DNA of 17,477 nt from CAYZEZ01 sp964477295 (GCA_964477295.1 CAYZEZ010000079.1:1-17477), one strand, 5' to 3'; shown: positions 1-7,624, counted from the stretch's first letter. Numbers and translations are program-made. The notes: generated by a model from the sequence alone, not told the origin.

Positions 1-93
1 ATACGAGATCTCTACAATCCTGTCGGTGGCTATGTTGATGCCTGTAGTTTCAAGATCAAAAAATATCAGTGGATTTTTTAGTTGTAATTCCAT
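1..93 (-). CDS. DnaQ-like 3'-5' exonuclease (DEDDh family), N-terminal part only
   Basis: Only the first 31 codons are in the window; the gene continues beyond base 1. The ATG at 91-93 (minus strand) opens a frame whose residues 10-18 read IFFDLETTG, the ExoI motif of DEDDh exonucleases such as DNA polymerase III epsilon, with Asp13 and Glu15 as the expected metal ligands. It is followed by DRIVEIS, also typical of the family. Such proteins remove 3'-terminal nucleotides, either as polymerase proofreaders or as free nucleases; which applies cannot be told from this fragment. It lies 125 bp downstream of dnaN on the same strand, so a shared replication/repair transcript is plausible. No promoter motif is evident in the gap. 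Confidence 0.85.
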   Translation of the reverse strand, partial: MELQLKNPLIFFDLETTGINIATDRIVEISY

Positions 94-218
94 GGTTAAG
101 AAGTTACCAGTTGTGGGATACTAGCTGCGAGGTTGCATGGGAGGCAGGGAATTGGGCAGGTTTGGCAATAATCTTAAATAGCAGTCCACACTCAACACCC
201 ACACCCTCGACTCACGAC
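94..218. other. dnaN-exonuclease intergenic spacer with degenerate GT-rich repeat
   Basis: This 125-bp spacer contains no credible gene. Read on the minus strand, the part next to dnaN (about 185-223) is a GT/A-rich low-complexity tract that begins with two copies of GTGAGTC and decays into variants such as GGGTGTGGGTGTTGAG. No Bacteroidota -7 box (TANNTTTG) and no hairpin with a T-run were found on the minus strand. Confidence 0.5.
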
Positions 219-223
219 TCACG
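208..223 (-). repeat. Tandem heptamer (GTGAGTC x2) starting at the dnaN stop codon
   Basis: The minus strand reads CGTGAGTCGTGAGTCG. It holds two exact 7-bp units, and the first supplies the TGA stop codon of dnaN (219-221). The unit resembles the AGAAGTC heptamer at the gldFG stop codon (2449-2466): both contain AGTC and both start at a TGA stop. The repeat is directly visible; its origin and any function are unknown. Confidence 0.6.
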
Positions 224-1349
224 CATTTATCATCATCGGCATCAGCAGCATGAGGACATCCTCCGACTCATTATCCTGCTCCGCCGGGACTAAAATTCCG
301 GCCCGTGTAGGATCAGAAAGCTCAAGTATTATATCTGAAGAAGCAAGATTGGAAAGTATCTCCAATAAAAATGTGGATTTAAATCCTATCTCCATTTCAT
401 CGCCCTCATACTGGCATTTGATTCTCTCATAAGCCGAAATTGAAAAATCTATGTCCTGTGCCGAAACTGTCATCTGGTTTCCTGTAATCTGAAGCTTGAC
501 CAGATTGCTGGCCTGATTTGAAAATACAGAAACCCTTCTGAGGGTATTCAGAAACTCCTGTCTGTCAATCGTTAGTTTATTCGGATTTCCGGTAGGTATA
601 ACTGAATTGTAGGAAGGATAATTCCCTTCAACCAAACGACAAACCAGCTTGTATTCGGTCATTGAGAAAAATGCATTCTTGTCGTCAAACTCGAGCGTAA
701 CAATATTCTCTTCTTTAGGCAGAACATTCTTAAGCAAACTGGCAGGCTTTTTAGGAAGAATAAACGATGAATTCTCTGTTGCCTTGGTATCGGTCCTCTT
801 ATATCTTACCAGCTTGTGTGCATCGGAAGCCACAAATGTGAGGTCATCCGATGAAAGCTCAATAAATACGCCATTCATAACCGGACGAAGTTCATCATCC
901 GCAGTAGCAAACAATGTATTGGAGATACCGCTGAGAAGCAGGTCCGGAGCCAGCTCAATACTCGCTTTCATATCGGGTTTAACAGCCGGCATCTGTGGAA
1001 ATTCTCCGGCATTGTATCCCACGATAGTAAATTTTCCATTCTCAGAATTGATGATGATGGAAAGTTTATTCAAATCAATTTCGAAAGTTAACGGTTGTTC
1101 TGAAAACTCTTTTAATGTATCTGTCATTAACCTGGCCGGAATCGCAATACTTCCTTCATCCGTGGCATTTTCAATTCCCATGGTCGTCACCAGGGTTGAT
1201 TCCAGATCGGATGCAGTGATCTCCAACTGGTTAGATTCCAACTTAAATAAGAAATTATCAAGGATTGGTAAAGTATTTTTTGTGCTTATCACCCGGCTCA
1301 CTGCCTGCAGGTGACTTAGCAATTCAGTGCTTGATACGACAAACTTCAT
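219..1349 (-). CDS. dnaN: DNA polymerase III beta subunit (sliding clamp)
   Basis: This is the ring-shaped processivity clamp that holds DNA polymerase III and repair proteins on DNA; it works as a homodimer in the cytoplasm. At 376 residues it has the full length of the family and its three-domain plan. The N-terminus (MKFVVSSTELLSHL), the STKNTLPILDNF segment near residue 25, the FVASDAHKL stretch near residue 172 and the C-terminal LLMPM are family signatures. The ATG start is clear. It is followed by the exonuclease gene on the same strand and preceded by the gldFG-DUF4340 pair. No dnaA, recF or DnaA-box cluster is nearby, so this is not the replication origin. The TGA stop lies inside a tandem heptamer. 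No convincing promoter was seen in the 109 bp upstream. Confidence 0.97.
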   Translation of the reverse strand: MKFVVSSTELLSHLQAVSRVISTKNTLPILDNFLFKLESNQLEITASDLESTLVTTMGIENATDEGSIAIPARLMTDTLKEFSEQPLTFEIDLNKLSIIINSENGKFTIVGYNAGEFPQMPAVKPDMKASIELAPDLLLSGISNTLFATADDELRPVMNGVFIELSSDDLTFVASDAHKLVRYKRTDTKATENSSFILPKKPASLLKNVLPKEENIVTLEFDDKNAFFSMTEYKLVCRLVEGNYPSYNSVIPTGNPNKLTIDRQEFLNTLRRVSVFSNQASNLVKLQITGNQMTVSAQDIDFSISAYERIKCQYEGDEMEIGFKSTFLLEILSNLASSDIILELSDPTRAGILVPAEQDNESEDVLMLLMPMMINA

Positions 1350-1417
1350 CAGAATTTATTTTAATTATTTGTCCTGGTAATTATTGATCCTGTTCAGAAT
1401 AAGGTTATCAATTATAC

Positions 1418-1443
1418 AAAAAAAAAGTCAGATGCTCTATGAC
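1418..1443 (-). terminator. Possible intrinsic terminator after the DUF4340 gene
   Basis: On the minus strand, 16-18 bases past the DUF4340 stop, GTC and AGA (with a two-base AT bulge between them) pair with TCTGAC across a GCA loop, followed at once by nine Ts. The stem is only six pairs with a bulge, so it is weak, but position and T-run suit the end of the gldFG-DUF4340 transcript. It would separate that unit from dnaN. Confidence 0.4.
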
Positions 1444-1458
1444 CGCAGGGGCTTTTTT

Positions 1459-2445
1459 TTAATCGCCTGTAAAATAGTCAATCTTCTTTACAATCGGATC
1501 AAGCTCAACGTATTCGATTCTTGCCCATTCAGATTGATCAATCCATACAAACGCTTCATTCATATTGACATGGACTCCACCACTACTGTCGTAGTAAAAT
1601 GCTGTATATGAATCTATTCCAAATATTTTGTTCCGTGAGTCGGTCAGCCTGATTTGTACTTCGGGTTCATCATCGCAAAACTCATCCGGCATATTTACCT
1701 CTGCACCATTCAGGTATCCGGCAAGCATAACTTTTGAATAATAACTTAAATAGCGCAGCACCTTATCCTGGTTAATATTCTCTATTTCGGTGCTGTCGGA
1801 GAAGGATAAAATTTTCGGAAAGGTACCTGCATCATTAATCAATTGAAAAGAATATTCGGGATGCCCGGTGAAAACACATTTGATGTACCGGATATCATCC
1901 GGCCTGAATTGAAAAAGAACGTTGCTCCGCCAAAAAGCAGTCTCCGTGTTAAACAGCACAGCAAGGTTCCTGTATTTTACTCCGGGAACCTCAACACGAA
2001 AAATTTCATTATCATTTTCATGGGTCATGTAGGTGTTGTCGGAATACAGGGTATCATGATAAACAATAAAAGATCGTAACACTTTTTTATAGCCGGCTAT
2101 AATAATTTTCTTCCCGGACCGGTCAAGGGCATTGCCAACCTCTTCATAAAGTTCCGACTGAACACTTCCGGTTATTTTTATTCGGGACAGCAATACCAAT
2201 AATCCCCTGACTTTCCCGCTGCCGGCCGCATATTTTCCGTTCACGATCCAGTTTTGCCCATCCCTGGTAAGGACTACATTCTCACTGTCTGATTCAATGG
2301 AGATAAACTCAATATCATCTGTATTTTCAATTCTGAATTCCTCAGAACTCCAGCCAATGCCTCCTGACCGATTCTGAATTACAAAATATCCAGCTACAAG
2401 AAGCAGTAAGAATAAAACGACAAATATGTATCTCGACTTTTTCAA
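1459..2445 (-). CDS. DUF4340-domain membrane-anchored protein, partner of GldFG
   Basis: This 328-residue protein has one N-terminal membrane helix (about residues 7-23, after MKKSR), then a soluble domain expected on the periplasmic side. The repeated beta-rich pattern (IEFISIESDSENVVLTRDG, then W and N-K-Y-A residues and a leucine-rich helix near 80-95) matches DUF4340 as I know the family. DUF4340 genes commonly follow GldG-type ABC transporter genes, and here the gene sits 18 bp after the GldF-GldG fusion, so it is probably an accessory subunit of that transporter; its biochemical role is unknown. The start is a TTG codon (2443-2445). No ATG precedes the membrane helix in this frame, and the TTG follows a short tandem repeat that may have displaced an older ATG (see findings). 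Confidence 0.8.
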   Translation of the reverse strand: MKKSRYIFVVLFLLLLVAGYFVIQNRSGGIGWSSEEFRIENTDDIEFISIESDSENVVLTRDGQNWIVNGKYAAGSGKVRGLLVLLSRIKITGSVQSELYEEVGNALDRSGKKIIIAGYKKVLRSFIVYHDTLYSDNTYMTHENDNEIFRVEVPGVKYRNLAVLFNTETAFWRSNVLFQFRPDDIRYIKCVFTGHPEYSFQLINDAGTFPKILSFSDSTEIENINQDKVLRYLSYYSKVMLAGYLNGAEVNMPDEFCDDEPEVQIRLTDSRNKIFGIDSYTAFYYDSSGGVHVNMNEAFVWIDQSEWARIEYVELDPIVKKIDYFTGD

Positions 2446-2448
2446 TGC

Positions 2449-2466
2449 TTCTGACTTCTGACTTCA
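2449..2466 (-). repeat. Tandem heptamer (AGAAGTC type) between the gldFG stop and the DUF4340 start
   Basis: The minus strand reads TGAAGTCAGAAGTCAGAA. These are about two and a half units of AGAAGTC, the first altered to TGAAGTC so that it forms the TGA stop of gldFG (2464-2466). It fills almost all of the 18-bp gap to the TTG start of the DUF4340 gene. It parallels the heptamer at the dnaN stop. The repeat is seen directly; insertion as its cause is inference. Confidence 0.6.
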
Positions 2467-4878
2467 TCTTCCGTACATCCTTCTCCTGTTAATGTTGATC
2501 AGTAATCCAAATAGAATAATCAATGCAGATGGCAAAATCATATTTATCAATTTTATCATCAGGGCCGCATCCGTCGATTTTTTGCCATCGAGCAACCGCA
2601 ACCTGAACTCCCTGCCCCGGAGCTGTATCAATCCTGACTGGTCGGTCAGGTAATTTACTGCATTCAGGATAAAATCCTTATTCCCGAATATCTGGGAAGA
2701 ATACCTGTCGAAACCGAGTGGAAGGATCTCAATTCCCGACGAGGTGTTTCTTACATCATTCCGGATAATATCTCCATCTGAAACCACCAGCATCCTGGTG
2801 TAACTGCTCTTTTCAATGGTCTGCCCGGGTTTATTCATCACCCCGGCAGGTATCGGTCTGTTCGCGAAATCAGATCCAAATTTTCCTTCAAGTAAAACGG
2901 CCATGGGCAAGAATGAATTATTAAACTCCTGCTGTGCAGGACTCACATCTGTCATCCCGAGCGATATTTCAGCCGGGGCCTGTAACGTTCCGGAATAGGG
3001 TGATGAGGCAAGAAGGACGGTCTTTCTGATGTCCGGATCTTCTCCAACAGTATCAATCGTACTTGCAAACTCCAGTTTTACCCTATTCAGGCTCTTCGTA
3101 ACAGGATGTTGTGCATCAGGAGCAACAATCGGGTAGAAATACCAGGGGCTCAGCTGCCAGTTGGGCTGGCCTCCCACCACTCCCCTGTTTACTGGTATAA
3201 CATGACATTCTATGTCTTTTACAATGTTGGGATTTATCCGCACCCCGTACCTGAATAACTGGTCTTCAAGATTAAGGGGCCTGTAAAATGAAAATGTTGA
3301 TCCGCCTATCAGGCTGTCAAGTGAAACCTCAACAAGGTCAAGGCACCACAGGACCGTACCGCCATTCATAATATACTGATCGATCACATACTTATCCTCT
3401 TCACTGAACCTTGATACCGGTTTTCCGACAATGATTGCCTTATAATCGTCCAGGCTACCATATAAACCCCCAATCACCCCCTGGTCCACCTGGTAAAAAT
3501 TAGACAGCTCTTTCATGATATCACCAATGCTGTAACTGTCTAACTCACCGTGGCCTTCAATAAAAGCGATCTTCCCTACCTGCTCATTCCCCAGGTTCCT
3601 GATCATATTAATGAACTCATATTCAAGTGTCTGGATAGAATTATTCAGGTTTATCTCATGGTTCAGACCAGGATTGTTCTTTAAAAGGTTGATCCCTACA
3701 TCAATCCCACCATAGGAGATAACAGCCCCTGGAAAAATGATTTTCTGGGTCGTGCTTCCATCCTTTTCTTTTACTTGTATGCTTGTGGGTTGCAGTCCCT
3801 TATCATAAAGCTCCGACATAATATTGCGTCTGAATGCAGCATCGGTTTCTTTGTTAACATCGAGAAACTCATATTCGATCTTCCGGGGTGCGTACCACCT
3901 GAATTCTTCCAGCAAATCCTCAATGGCAGATCTCATTCTGACGAACCCGGAGGGAAGCTCACCATCCAGGTATACTTGTATGAAAACAGTCTCACTCAAG
4001 TCGTTCAGGGCCTGTTTGGTAACCGGCGAAAGCGTGTATTTCTTTTCAGACGTAAGGTCAATCCGGTGATGAATAAAGCTCCCTATAATATTAATAAGTA
4101 TAATAATTGAGAGCATTACCAGTAACCGGACCACATAATCCCTCTTTATCTTTTTACTGATATCAAGTATCAATCTTGCCAGGATCAGGAAGAGTGCGAT
4201 CATGCTCAGGAAATATAATATATCCCTGGTATCCAGCACACCCCTGCTCATTGACCTGTAATGTTCGCTAATCCCGATATTCATAATCACCTTTTCAACT
4301 CCTGTGATCAGTCCAATGCTGGCTATAAAATCAAATCCCGTGAACAGAATGAAAATCACTATTAAAGATCCAATAAACGATACGACCTGGTTTTCGGAGA
4401 TGGTTGAAATAAAAATCCCGATCGAAGCATAAATGCCAGCCAGAAAGATCAACCCGATATAGGATCCCCAGGTTCCGCCAATATCAATATTGCCCGGGGG
4501 ACTGCCCAGCTTGGTGATAGTGATATAAAAAATGAATGTTGGAATGACTGACAGGAGGACCAGGACCATGGTAGCCAGCCACTTGGCAAAAACAATCTGC
4601 ATCCCGGTCAACGGCCTGGTTATCAATAGATCGAGCGTCCCACTTCTTTTCTCCTCAGCAAACATCCGCATGGTAATAGCAGGAATGAGGAACAGGAATA
4701 ACCAGGGGGCTATGATAAAAAGCGGCTCCAGCGAAGCATAACCATTTTCAAGTATATTCAGGTTATTGTTAAAAACCCAGATAAACAATCCATTCACTAC
4801 CAGAAACACAGTCACCACGATATAACCTGTTAATGAACTGAAAAACGAGGTTATTTCTTTATTCAATAATGTCAGCAT
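2464..4878 (-). CDS. GldF-GldG fusion: ABC-2 permease joined to gliding-type GldG domain
   Basis: An 804-residue protein combining two normally separate subunits. Residues 1 to about 243 form an ABC-2 type permease with six membrane helices (near 17-37, 53-70, 100-120, 138-159, 166-188, 219-239) and the GldF signature FAEEKRSGTLDLLITRPL at 73-90. From about 246 the GldG part begins: a helix at 249-269, then DLTSEKKYTLS (274-284) and VYLDGELPSGF (302-312), a long periplasmic domain, and a final helix near 778-796 followed by basic residues. In Flavobacterium, GldF and GldG work with the ATPase GldA and are linked to gliding; outside gliders the substrate of this family is unknown. No ATPase gene is in the window, so one must be encoded elsewhere if the transporter is active. 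It has its own two-box promoter and is followed by DUF4340. Fusions of this kind are known among Bacteroidota; gliding in this organism is not implied. Confidence 0.88.
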   Translation of the reverse strand: MLTLLNKEITSFFSSLTGYIVVTVFLVVNGLFIWVFNNNLNILENGYASLEPLFIIAPWLFLFLIPAITMRMFAEEKRSGTLDLLITRPLTGMQIVFAKWLATMVLVLLSVIPTFIFYITITKLGSPPGNIDIGGTWGSYIGLIFLAGIYASIGIFISTISENQVVSFIGSLIVIFILFTGFDFIASIGLITGVEKVIMNIGISEHYRSMSRGVLDTRDILYFLSMIALFLILARLILDISKKIKRDYVVRLLVMLSIIILINIIGSFIHHRIDLTSEKKYTLSPVTKQALNDLSETVFIQVYLDGELPSGFVRMRSAIEDLLEEFRWYAPRKIEYEFLDVNKETDAAFRRNIMSELYDKGLQPTSIQVKEKDGSTTQKIIFPGAVISYGGIDVGINLLKNNPGLNHEINLNNSIQTLEYEFINMIRNLGNEQVGKIAFIEGHGELDSYSIGDIMKELSNFYQVDQGVIGGLYGSLDDYKAIIVGKPVSRFSEEDKYVIDQYIMNGGTVLWCLDLVEVSLDSLIGGSTFSFYRPLNLEDQLFRYGVRINPNIVKDIECHVIPVNRGVVGGQPNWQLSPWYFYPIVAPDAQHPVTKSLNRVKLEFASTIDTVGEDPDIRKTVLLASSPYSGTLQAPAEISLGMTDVSPAQQEFNNSFLPMAVLLEGKFGSDFANRPIPAGVMNKPGQTIEKSSYTRMLVVSDGDIIRNDVRNTSSGIEILPLGFDRYSSQIFGNKDFILNAVNYLTDQSGLIQLRGREFRLRLLDGKKSTDAALMIKLINMILPSALIILFGLLININRRRMYGR

Positions 4879-4900
4879 GCAGGATTAAATTTAAACGCAC

Positions 4901-4930
4901 CAAAATAACGCTTTTTCGCTATCCTTCAAA
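4901..4930 (-). promoter_or_regulatory. Bacteroidota-type promoter for gldFG
   Basis: The minus strand has TTTG (4930-4927), an 18-base spacer, then TTATTTTG (4908-4901), which matches the Bacteroidota consensus TTTG / TANNTTTG with one mismatch. Transcription would start near 4894, about 16 bases before the ATG at 4876-4878. The upstream box begins just past the stop codon of the SpoIID-like gene (4935). Confidence 0.6.
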
Positions 4931-4934
4931 GAGG

Positions 4935-6104
4935 CTAGTCGGGCAATAACCCGGCCAGATCAGGAATAAAAAAATAATTAATAATCTGTATGTTATCAAA
5001 GTAATATTGTAGTATCTGGGTGTAATGATAACCTTTTCTTGCCATATTTATTGCACCCTCCTGGCTTAAACCAACTCCATGACCATAACCTTTACCGTCA
5101 AGCATGAAATACCCATCCGAATATTTTATAGAGAAAAAACCAGAGTTTAATTCCCAATCTTCCCTGATCTTTGTGTACCGGATAGAATCATGTCCGGCAT
5201 AATAATATTTTTTTCGGTGGACCTGACTGGCGGCTAAACCCTCAGGATCTTCATCATCCGGAATTTGAAAATCATTTTTTTGAAGGTATTGTATCCAATC
5301 TGTAGCTGCGATTCTTTTATTCCACCTGGCATGAGGCATGCCTGTGCTGAATGGATCCAATATAGGCTTCAGGTAGGGATGATTAACCAGCCATATTTGA
5401 TCGGCCGCCAGCGTTTCACCGCCACTATTTGAATGAAAAACCGCCATGATGGGTATTGAATCCTTGTCGATAAGTATCATTCCGTTCGTAACCTCAACAG
5501 CAATTTCCAGGTCCTCACTCCACCTGTTCCTTCCTTTGTAAGCCTGACAGTGGGTTTCATCGCAAAGGTGATATCCTTCGTACTTATGTTTATTAAGGTT
5601 CCTGATTGCATAGGTCCTTCCAATAATGGCTTGCACCTTGTATAATTCAAGTGGTGCCGCAGGCCCCACTTCGGTTTCCACAACCCCCATCAGGTATCTT
5701 TCCAGGTCAATGACATTGATCAGCTGTATGCTGTTGAAAACAATATTGACCTCAAGGTGACCATAGTACTCCCTTCCTTCCATTACCGGTAAAACAGGTT
5801 TTATCCTGAGAATTGCATTATCATTTGCAGCTTTAAAAACCGCAGAGGATAAATTGTGCCATTCCCCATTTTTATCCCGGATCCAGAGCGAATCGTTTTC
5901 GACTGTTAAAAAGAGTTCTTCTTGCGGCAACAGGATATAATCAGTCCCCTGATCGTTTGTATAGGAATAGGACCCGGACACACATGTTACCAGCGCTGAA
6001 TTTATCACATGAGGATGAAACAGGTTTATCCTGCAATAGACAGCCCGGCCTGATATTGAAATTAACAGGAGGTATGAAATGAATAGAAAAATAGGGCACT
6101 TCAT
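4935..6104 (-). CDS. SpoIID/LytB-domain exported peptidoglycan enzyme
   Basis: This 389-residue protein has an N-terminal signal peptide (about residues 1-24, MKCPIFLFISYLLLISISG and on). The SpoIID domain follows: GVVETEVG at 140-147, where Glu145 aligns with the catalytic glutamate of SpoIID, then YKVQAIIGRTYAI (155-167), CDETHCQAYKG (181-191), FHSNSGGET (223-231) and GKGYGHGVGLSQEGA (337-351). SpoIID of Bacillus is a lytic transglycosylase that cuts glycan strands lacking stem peptides, and the same activity in the periplasm is the likely role here. Cys181 and Cys186 could help bind zinc, as reported for a clostridial SpoIID. In this non-sporulating lineage it would serve wall turnover or division. 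It lies 42 bp after lpxB on the same strand, in an envelope gene run. The ATG start fits the signal peptide. Confidence 0.88.
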   Translation of the reverse strand: MKCPIFLFISYLLLISISGRAVYCRINLFHPHVINSALVTCVSGSYSYTNDQGTDYILLPQEELFLTVENDSLWIRDKNGEWHNLSSAVFKAANDNAILRIKPVLPVMEGREYYGHLEVNIVFNSIQLINVIDLERYLMGVVETEVGPAAPLELYKVQAIIGRTYAIRNLNKHKYEGYHLCDETHCQAYKGRNRWSEDLEIAVEVTNGMILIDKDSIPIMAVFHSNSGGETLAADQIWLVNHPYLKPILDPFSTGMPHARWNKRIAATDWIQYLQKNDFQIPDDEDPEGLAASQVHRKKYYYAGHDSIRYTKIREDWELNSGFFSIKYSDGYFMLDGKGYGHGVGLSQEGAINMARKGYHYTQILQYYFDNIQIINYFFIPDLAGLLPD

Positions 6105-6137
6105 ACCACGAAATTAATAAAAAACAGTAATCAATTG

Positions 6138-6157
6138 CCGTAGGTTTTAACCGACGG
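6138..6157 (-). other. Small inverted repeat over the lpxB stop codon
   Basis: The minus strand reads CCGTCGGTTAAAACCTACGG. CCGT pairs with ACGG and GGTT with AACC, separated by one mismatch, with a two-base loop. It spans the end of lpxB. A six-T run occurs only about 12 bases further on, so it is a poor terminator; it might be an attenuator or 3'-end stabiliser between lpxB and the SpoIID-like gene. Confidence 0.3.
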
Positions 6158-7286
6158 GACCTGTTGAGAACTCACCGATCAAATCAAAAATGCGCTGGCC
6201 AAGGCGGCAGGAGGCGCCGGGAGAACCCAATGTTTTCCTCAATTCGCTGTATTGTTCCAGCATGGAATCCCTGTAGTCAGGATCGTTCAGTATCCTGTTC
6301 AATTCAACCGAAATATCCCTGGCAAGATTGAATTGCAACAATTCCTTCACAATCTCCTTATCCATAATAATATTAACCAGGGAAAAGAATTTGGGTTTAA
6401 CAAAATGTTTGCCCACATGATAGGTAAATTTTCCAGCCTTGTAACAAACCACCTCGGGAACTCCCATCAAAGCCGTTTCCAGGGTAGCCGTCCCTGATGT
6501 TACAACAGCAGCTTCAGCATACTTTAAGAGGTCGTAAGTTTGCTCGTATAAGACGGGAACATTGCTGGAAGAACTAAATTTATTATAGTAATCCGGATCA
6601 ATGCCCGGAGCCCCGGCTATTACAAACTGGTACCCGGTAAAATCAGGCATTATAGCCATCATTTCAGGAAGGCAAAGATCAATCTCCTGCTTTCGGCTGC
6701 CCGGGAGAACGGCAATAACCGGTTTGTCTGTGAGTTTGTTTTTTTCAGCAAATGCCGGCCTGGCATCCGGTTCTTTTATTTTATCAGTGATCGCATCCAG
6801 TAAAGGATTACCGTGATACTCCACTCTATAATCATGTTCCCTGTAAAAACTTACTTCGAATGGAAAAATGACAAACATCTTATCAACCACTTTCTTGATG
6901 GTCTTTATCCTGGAACTGTTCCAAACCCAGACTTTCGGGGAGATATAATAGAACACCTTGATCCCCAGCTTCTTTACATACGGGGCAATTTTAAGGTTAA
7001 ATCCCGCCAGGTCAATCAGTATTACTACATCCGGCTGAAATTCCTTAATATCCCGCTTGCAAAATGAAATGTTCCTGGCTATGGTCCTGAATTTCAGGAT
7101 TACCATGCCTATACCCATTAAGGCCAATTCACGATAATGCTTCACCAGGTAACCTCCCTGTGCTTGCATTTTATCCCCGCCCAGATAACGAAAGTTGGCA
7201 TCAGTATCTGCCTGCAGAATACCTTTCATCAGGTTTGATCCATGCAGATCGGCTGAAGCTTCACCTGCTATCAGATAATACTTCAT
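6147..7286 (-). CDS. lpxB: Lipid-A-disaccharide synthase
   Basis: LpxB is a family 19 glycosyltransferase at the inner face of the inner membrane. It joins UDP-2,3-diacylglucosamine to lipid X to give lipid A disaccharide 1-phosphate, so the organism makes lipopolysaccharide. The 379 residues are the normal family length. Recognised motifs are AGEASADLHG (7-16), YLGGDKM (34-40), YISPKVWVW (114-122), FPFEVSFYR (141-149), GNPLLDA (159-165), the donor-site LPGSRKQEI (194-202) and TSGTATLETALMG (263-275). The ATG start overlaps the stop of the preceding small membrane-protein gene by 4 bp (ATGA), which implies translational coupling. surE lies one gene upstream, and a SpoIID-like wall enzyme follows 42 bp downstream. 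Confidence 0.96.
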   Translation of the reverse strand: MKYYLIAGEASADLHGSNLMKGILQADTDANFRYLGGDKMQAQGGYLVKHYRELALMGIGMVILKFRTIARNISFCKRDIKEFQPDVVILIDLAGFNLKIAPYVKKLGIKVFYYISPKVWVWNSSRIKTIKKVVDKMFVIFPFEVSFYREHDYRVEYHGNPLLDAITDKIKEPDARPAFAEKNKLTDKPVIAVLPGSRKQEIDLCLPEMMAIMPDFTGYQFVIAGAPGIDPDYYNKFSSSSNVPVLYEQTYDLLKYAEAAVVTSGTATLETALMGVPEVVCYKAGKFTYHVGKHFVKPKFFSLVNIIMDKEIVKELLQFNLARDISVELNRILNDPDYRDSMLEQYSELRKTLGSPGASCRLGQRIFDLIGEFSTGPVG

Positions 7287-7612
7287 AGAAGGAATTTAAT
7301 GATAACCATAATGAAGCCGACAATGAAGGTGCTTAATAGAACACCGCGTGCAGAGTATAAATAGTTCAACCAGATAAAGATCAGGAACACCAGGAGATTG
7401 GGGATGGCACAAAGGCTGATGATAGCACTCATCGTTTTCCTGGCCATCATGGTATTGATGAATTCGCTCACATCCATATAATCAAAACGGATCTTCCAGG
7501 CAATAAAAATTGTAATAACCGGTACAACTAAACCCAGGATTGCACCCAGCCAGATATTATTAAATCTTCCCTTCATGAGTGAATAATTTAAATCTTCATT
7601 TTCCTGAGCCAA
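7283..7612 (-). CDS. Small three-helix membrane protein between surE and lpxB
   Basis: I do not recognise a named family. The 109 residues contain three hydrophobic helices (about 20-40, 61-83 and 88-107), with short polar linkers and a C-terminus that ends inside or just after the last helix. The gene starts 12 bp after surE and its stop overlaps the lpxB start by 4 bp, so it is almost certainly translated with lpxB and may assist lipid A synthesis or another membrane step; that is inference from position only. The longest reading starts at a TTG (7610-7612). The first ATG is codon 13 (7574-7576), giving a 97-residue protein that keeps all three helices. Either start is possible; the TTG gives tighter spacing to surE. 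Confidence 0.75.
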   Translation of the reverse strand: MAQENEDLNYSLMKGRFNNIWLGAILGLVVPVITIFIAWKIRFDYMDVSEFINTMMARKTMSAIISLCAIPNLLVFLIFIWLNYLYSARGVLLSTFIVGFIMVIIKFLL

Positions 7613-7624
7613 CTCTCAATCATA

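Noticed and set aside
649..1314. Long plus-strand open frame antisense to dnaN, and similar frames opposite other genes
   Set aside because: They lie opposite well-identified genes, show no family resemblance and have low-complexity Ser-rich translations typical of shadow frames.
219..1349. dnaN as a marker of the replication origin
   Set aside because: No dnaA, recF or gyrB neighbours and no DnaA-box cluster are visible; dnaN is away from the origin in many Bacteroidota.
1405..1425. E. coli-like TATAAT upstream of dnaN on the minus strand
   Set aside because: It lies next to a nine-T run of the possible terminator, has no matching upstream box at a usable spacing, and Bacteroidota use a different -7 element.
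1453..1460. T-run after GGGGC on the plus strand as a plus-strand terminator
   Set aside because: No upstream partner pairs with GCAGGGGC, and no plus-strand gene ends there.
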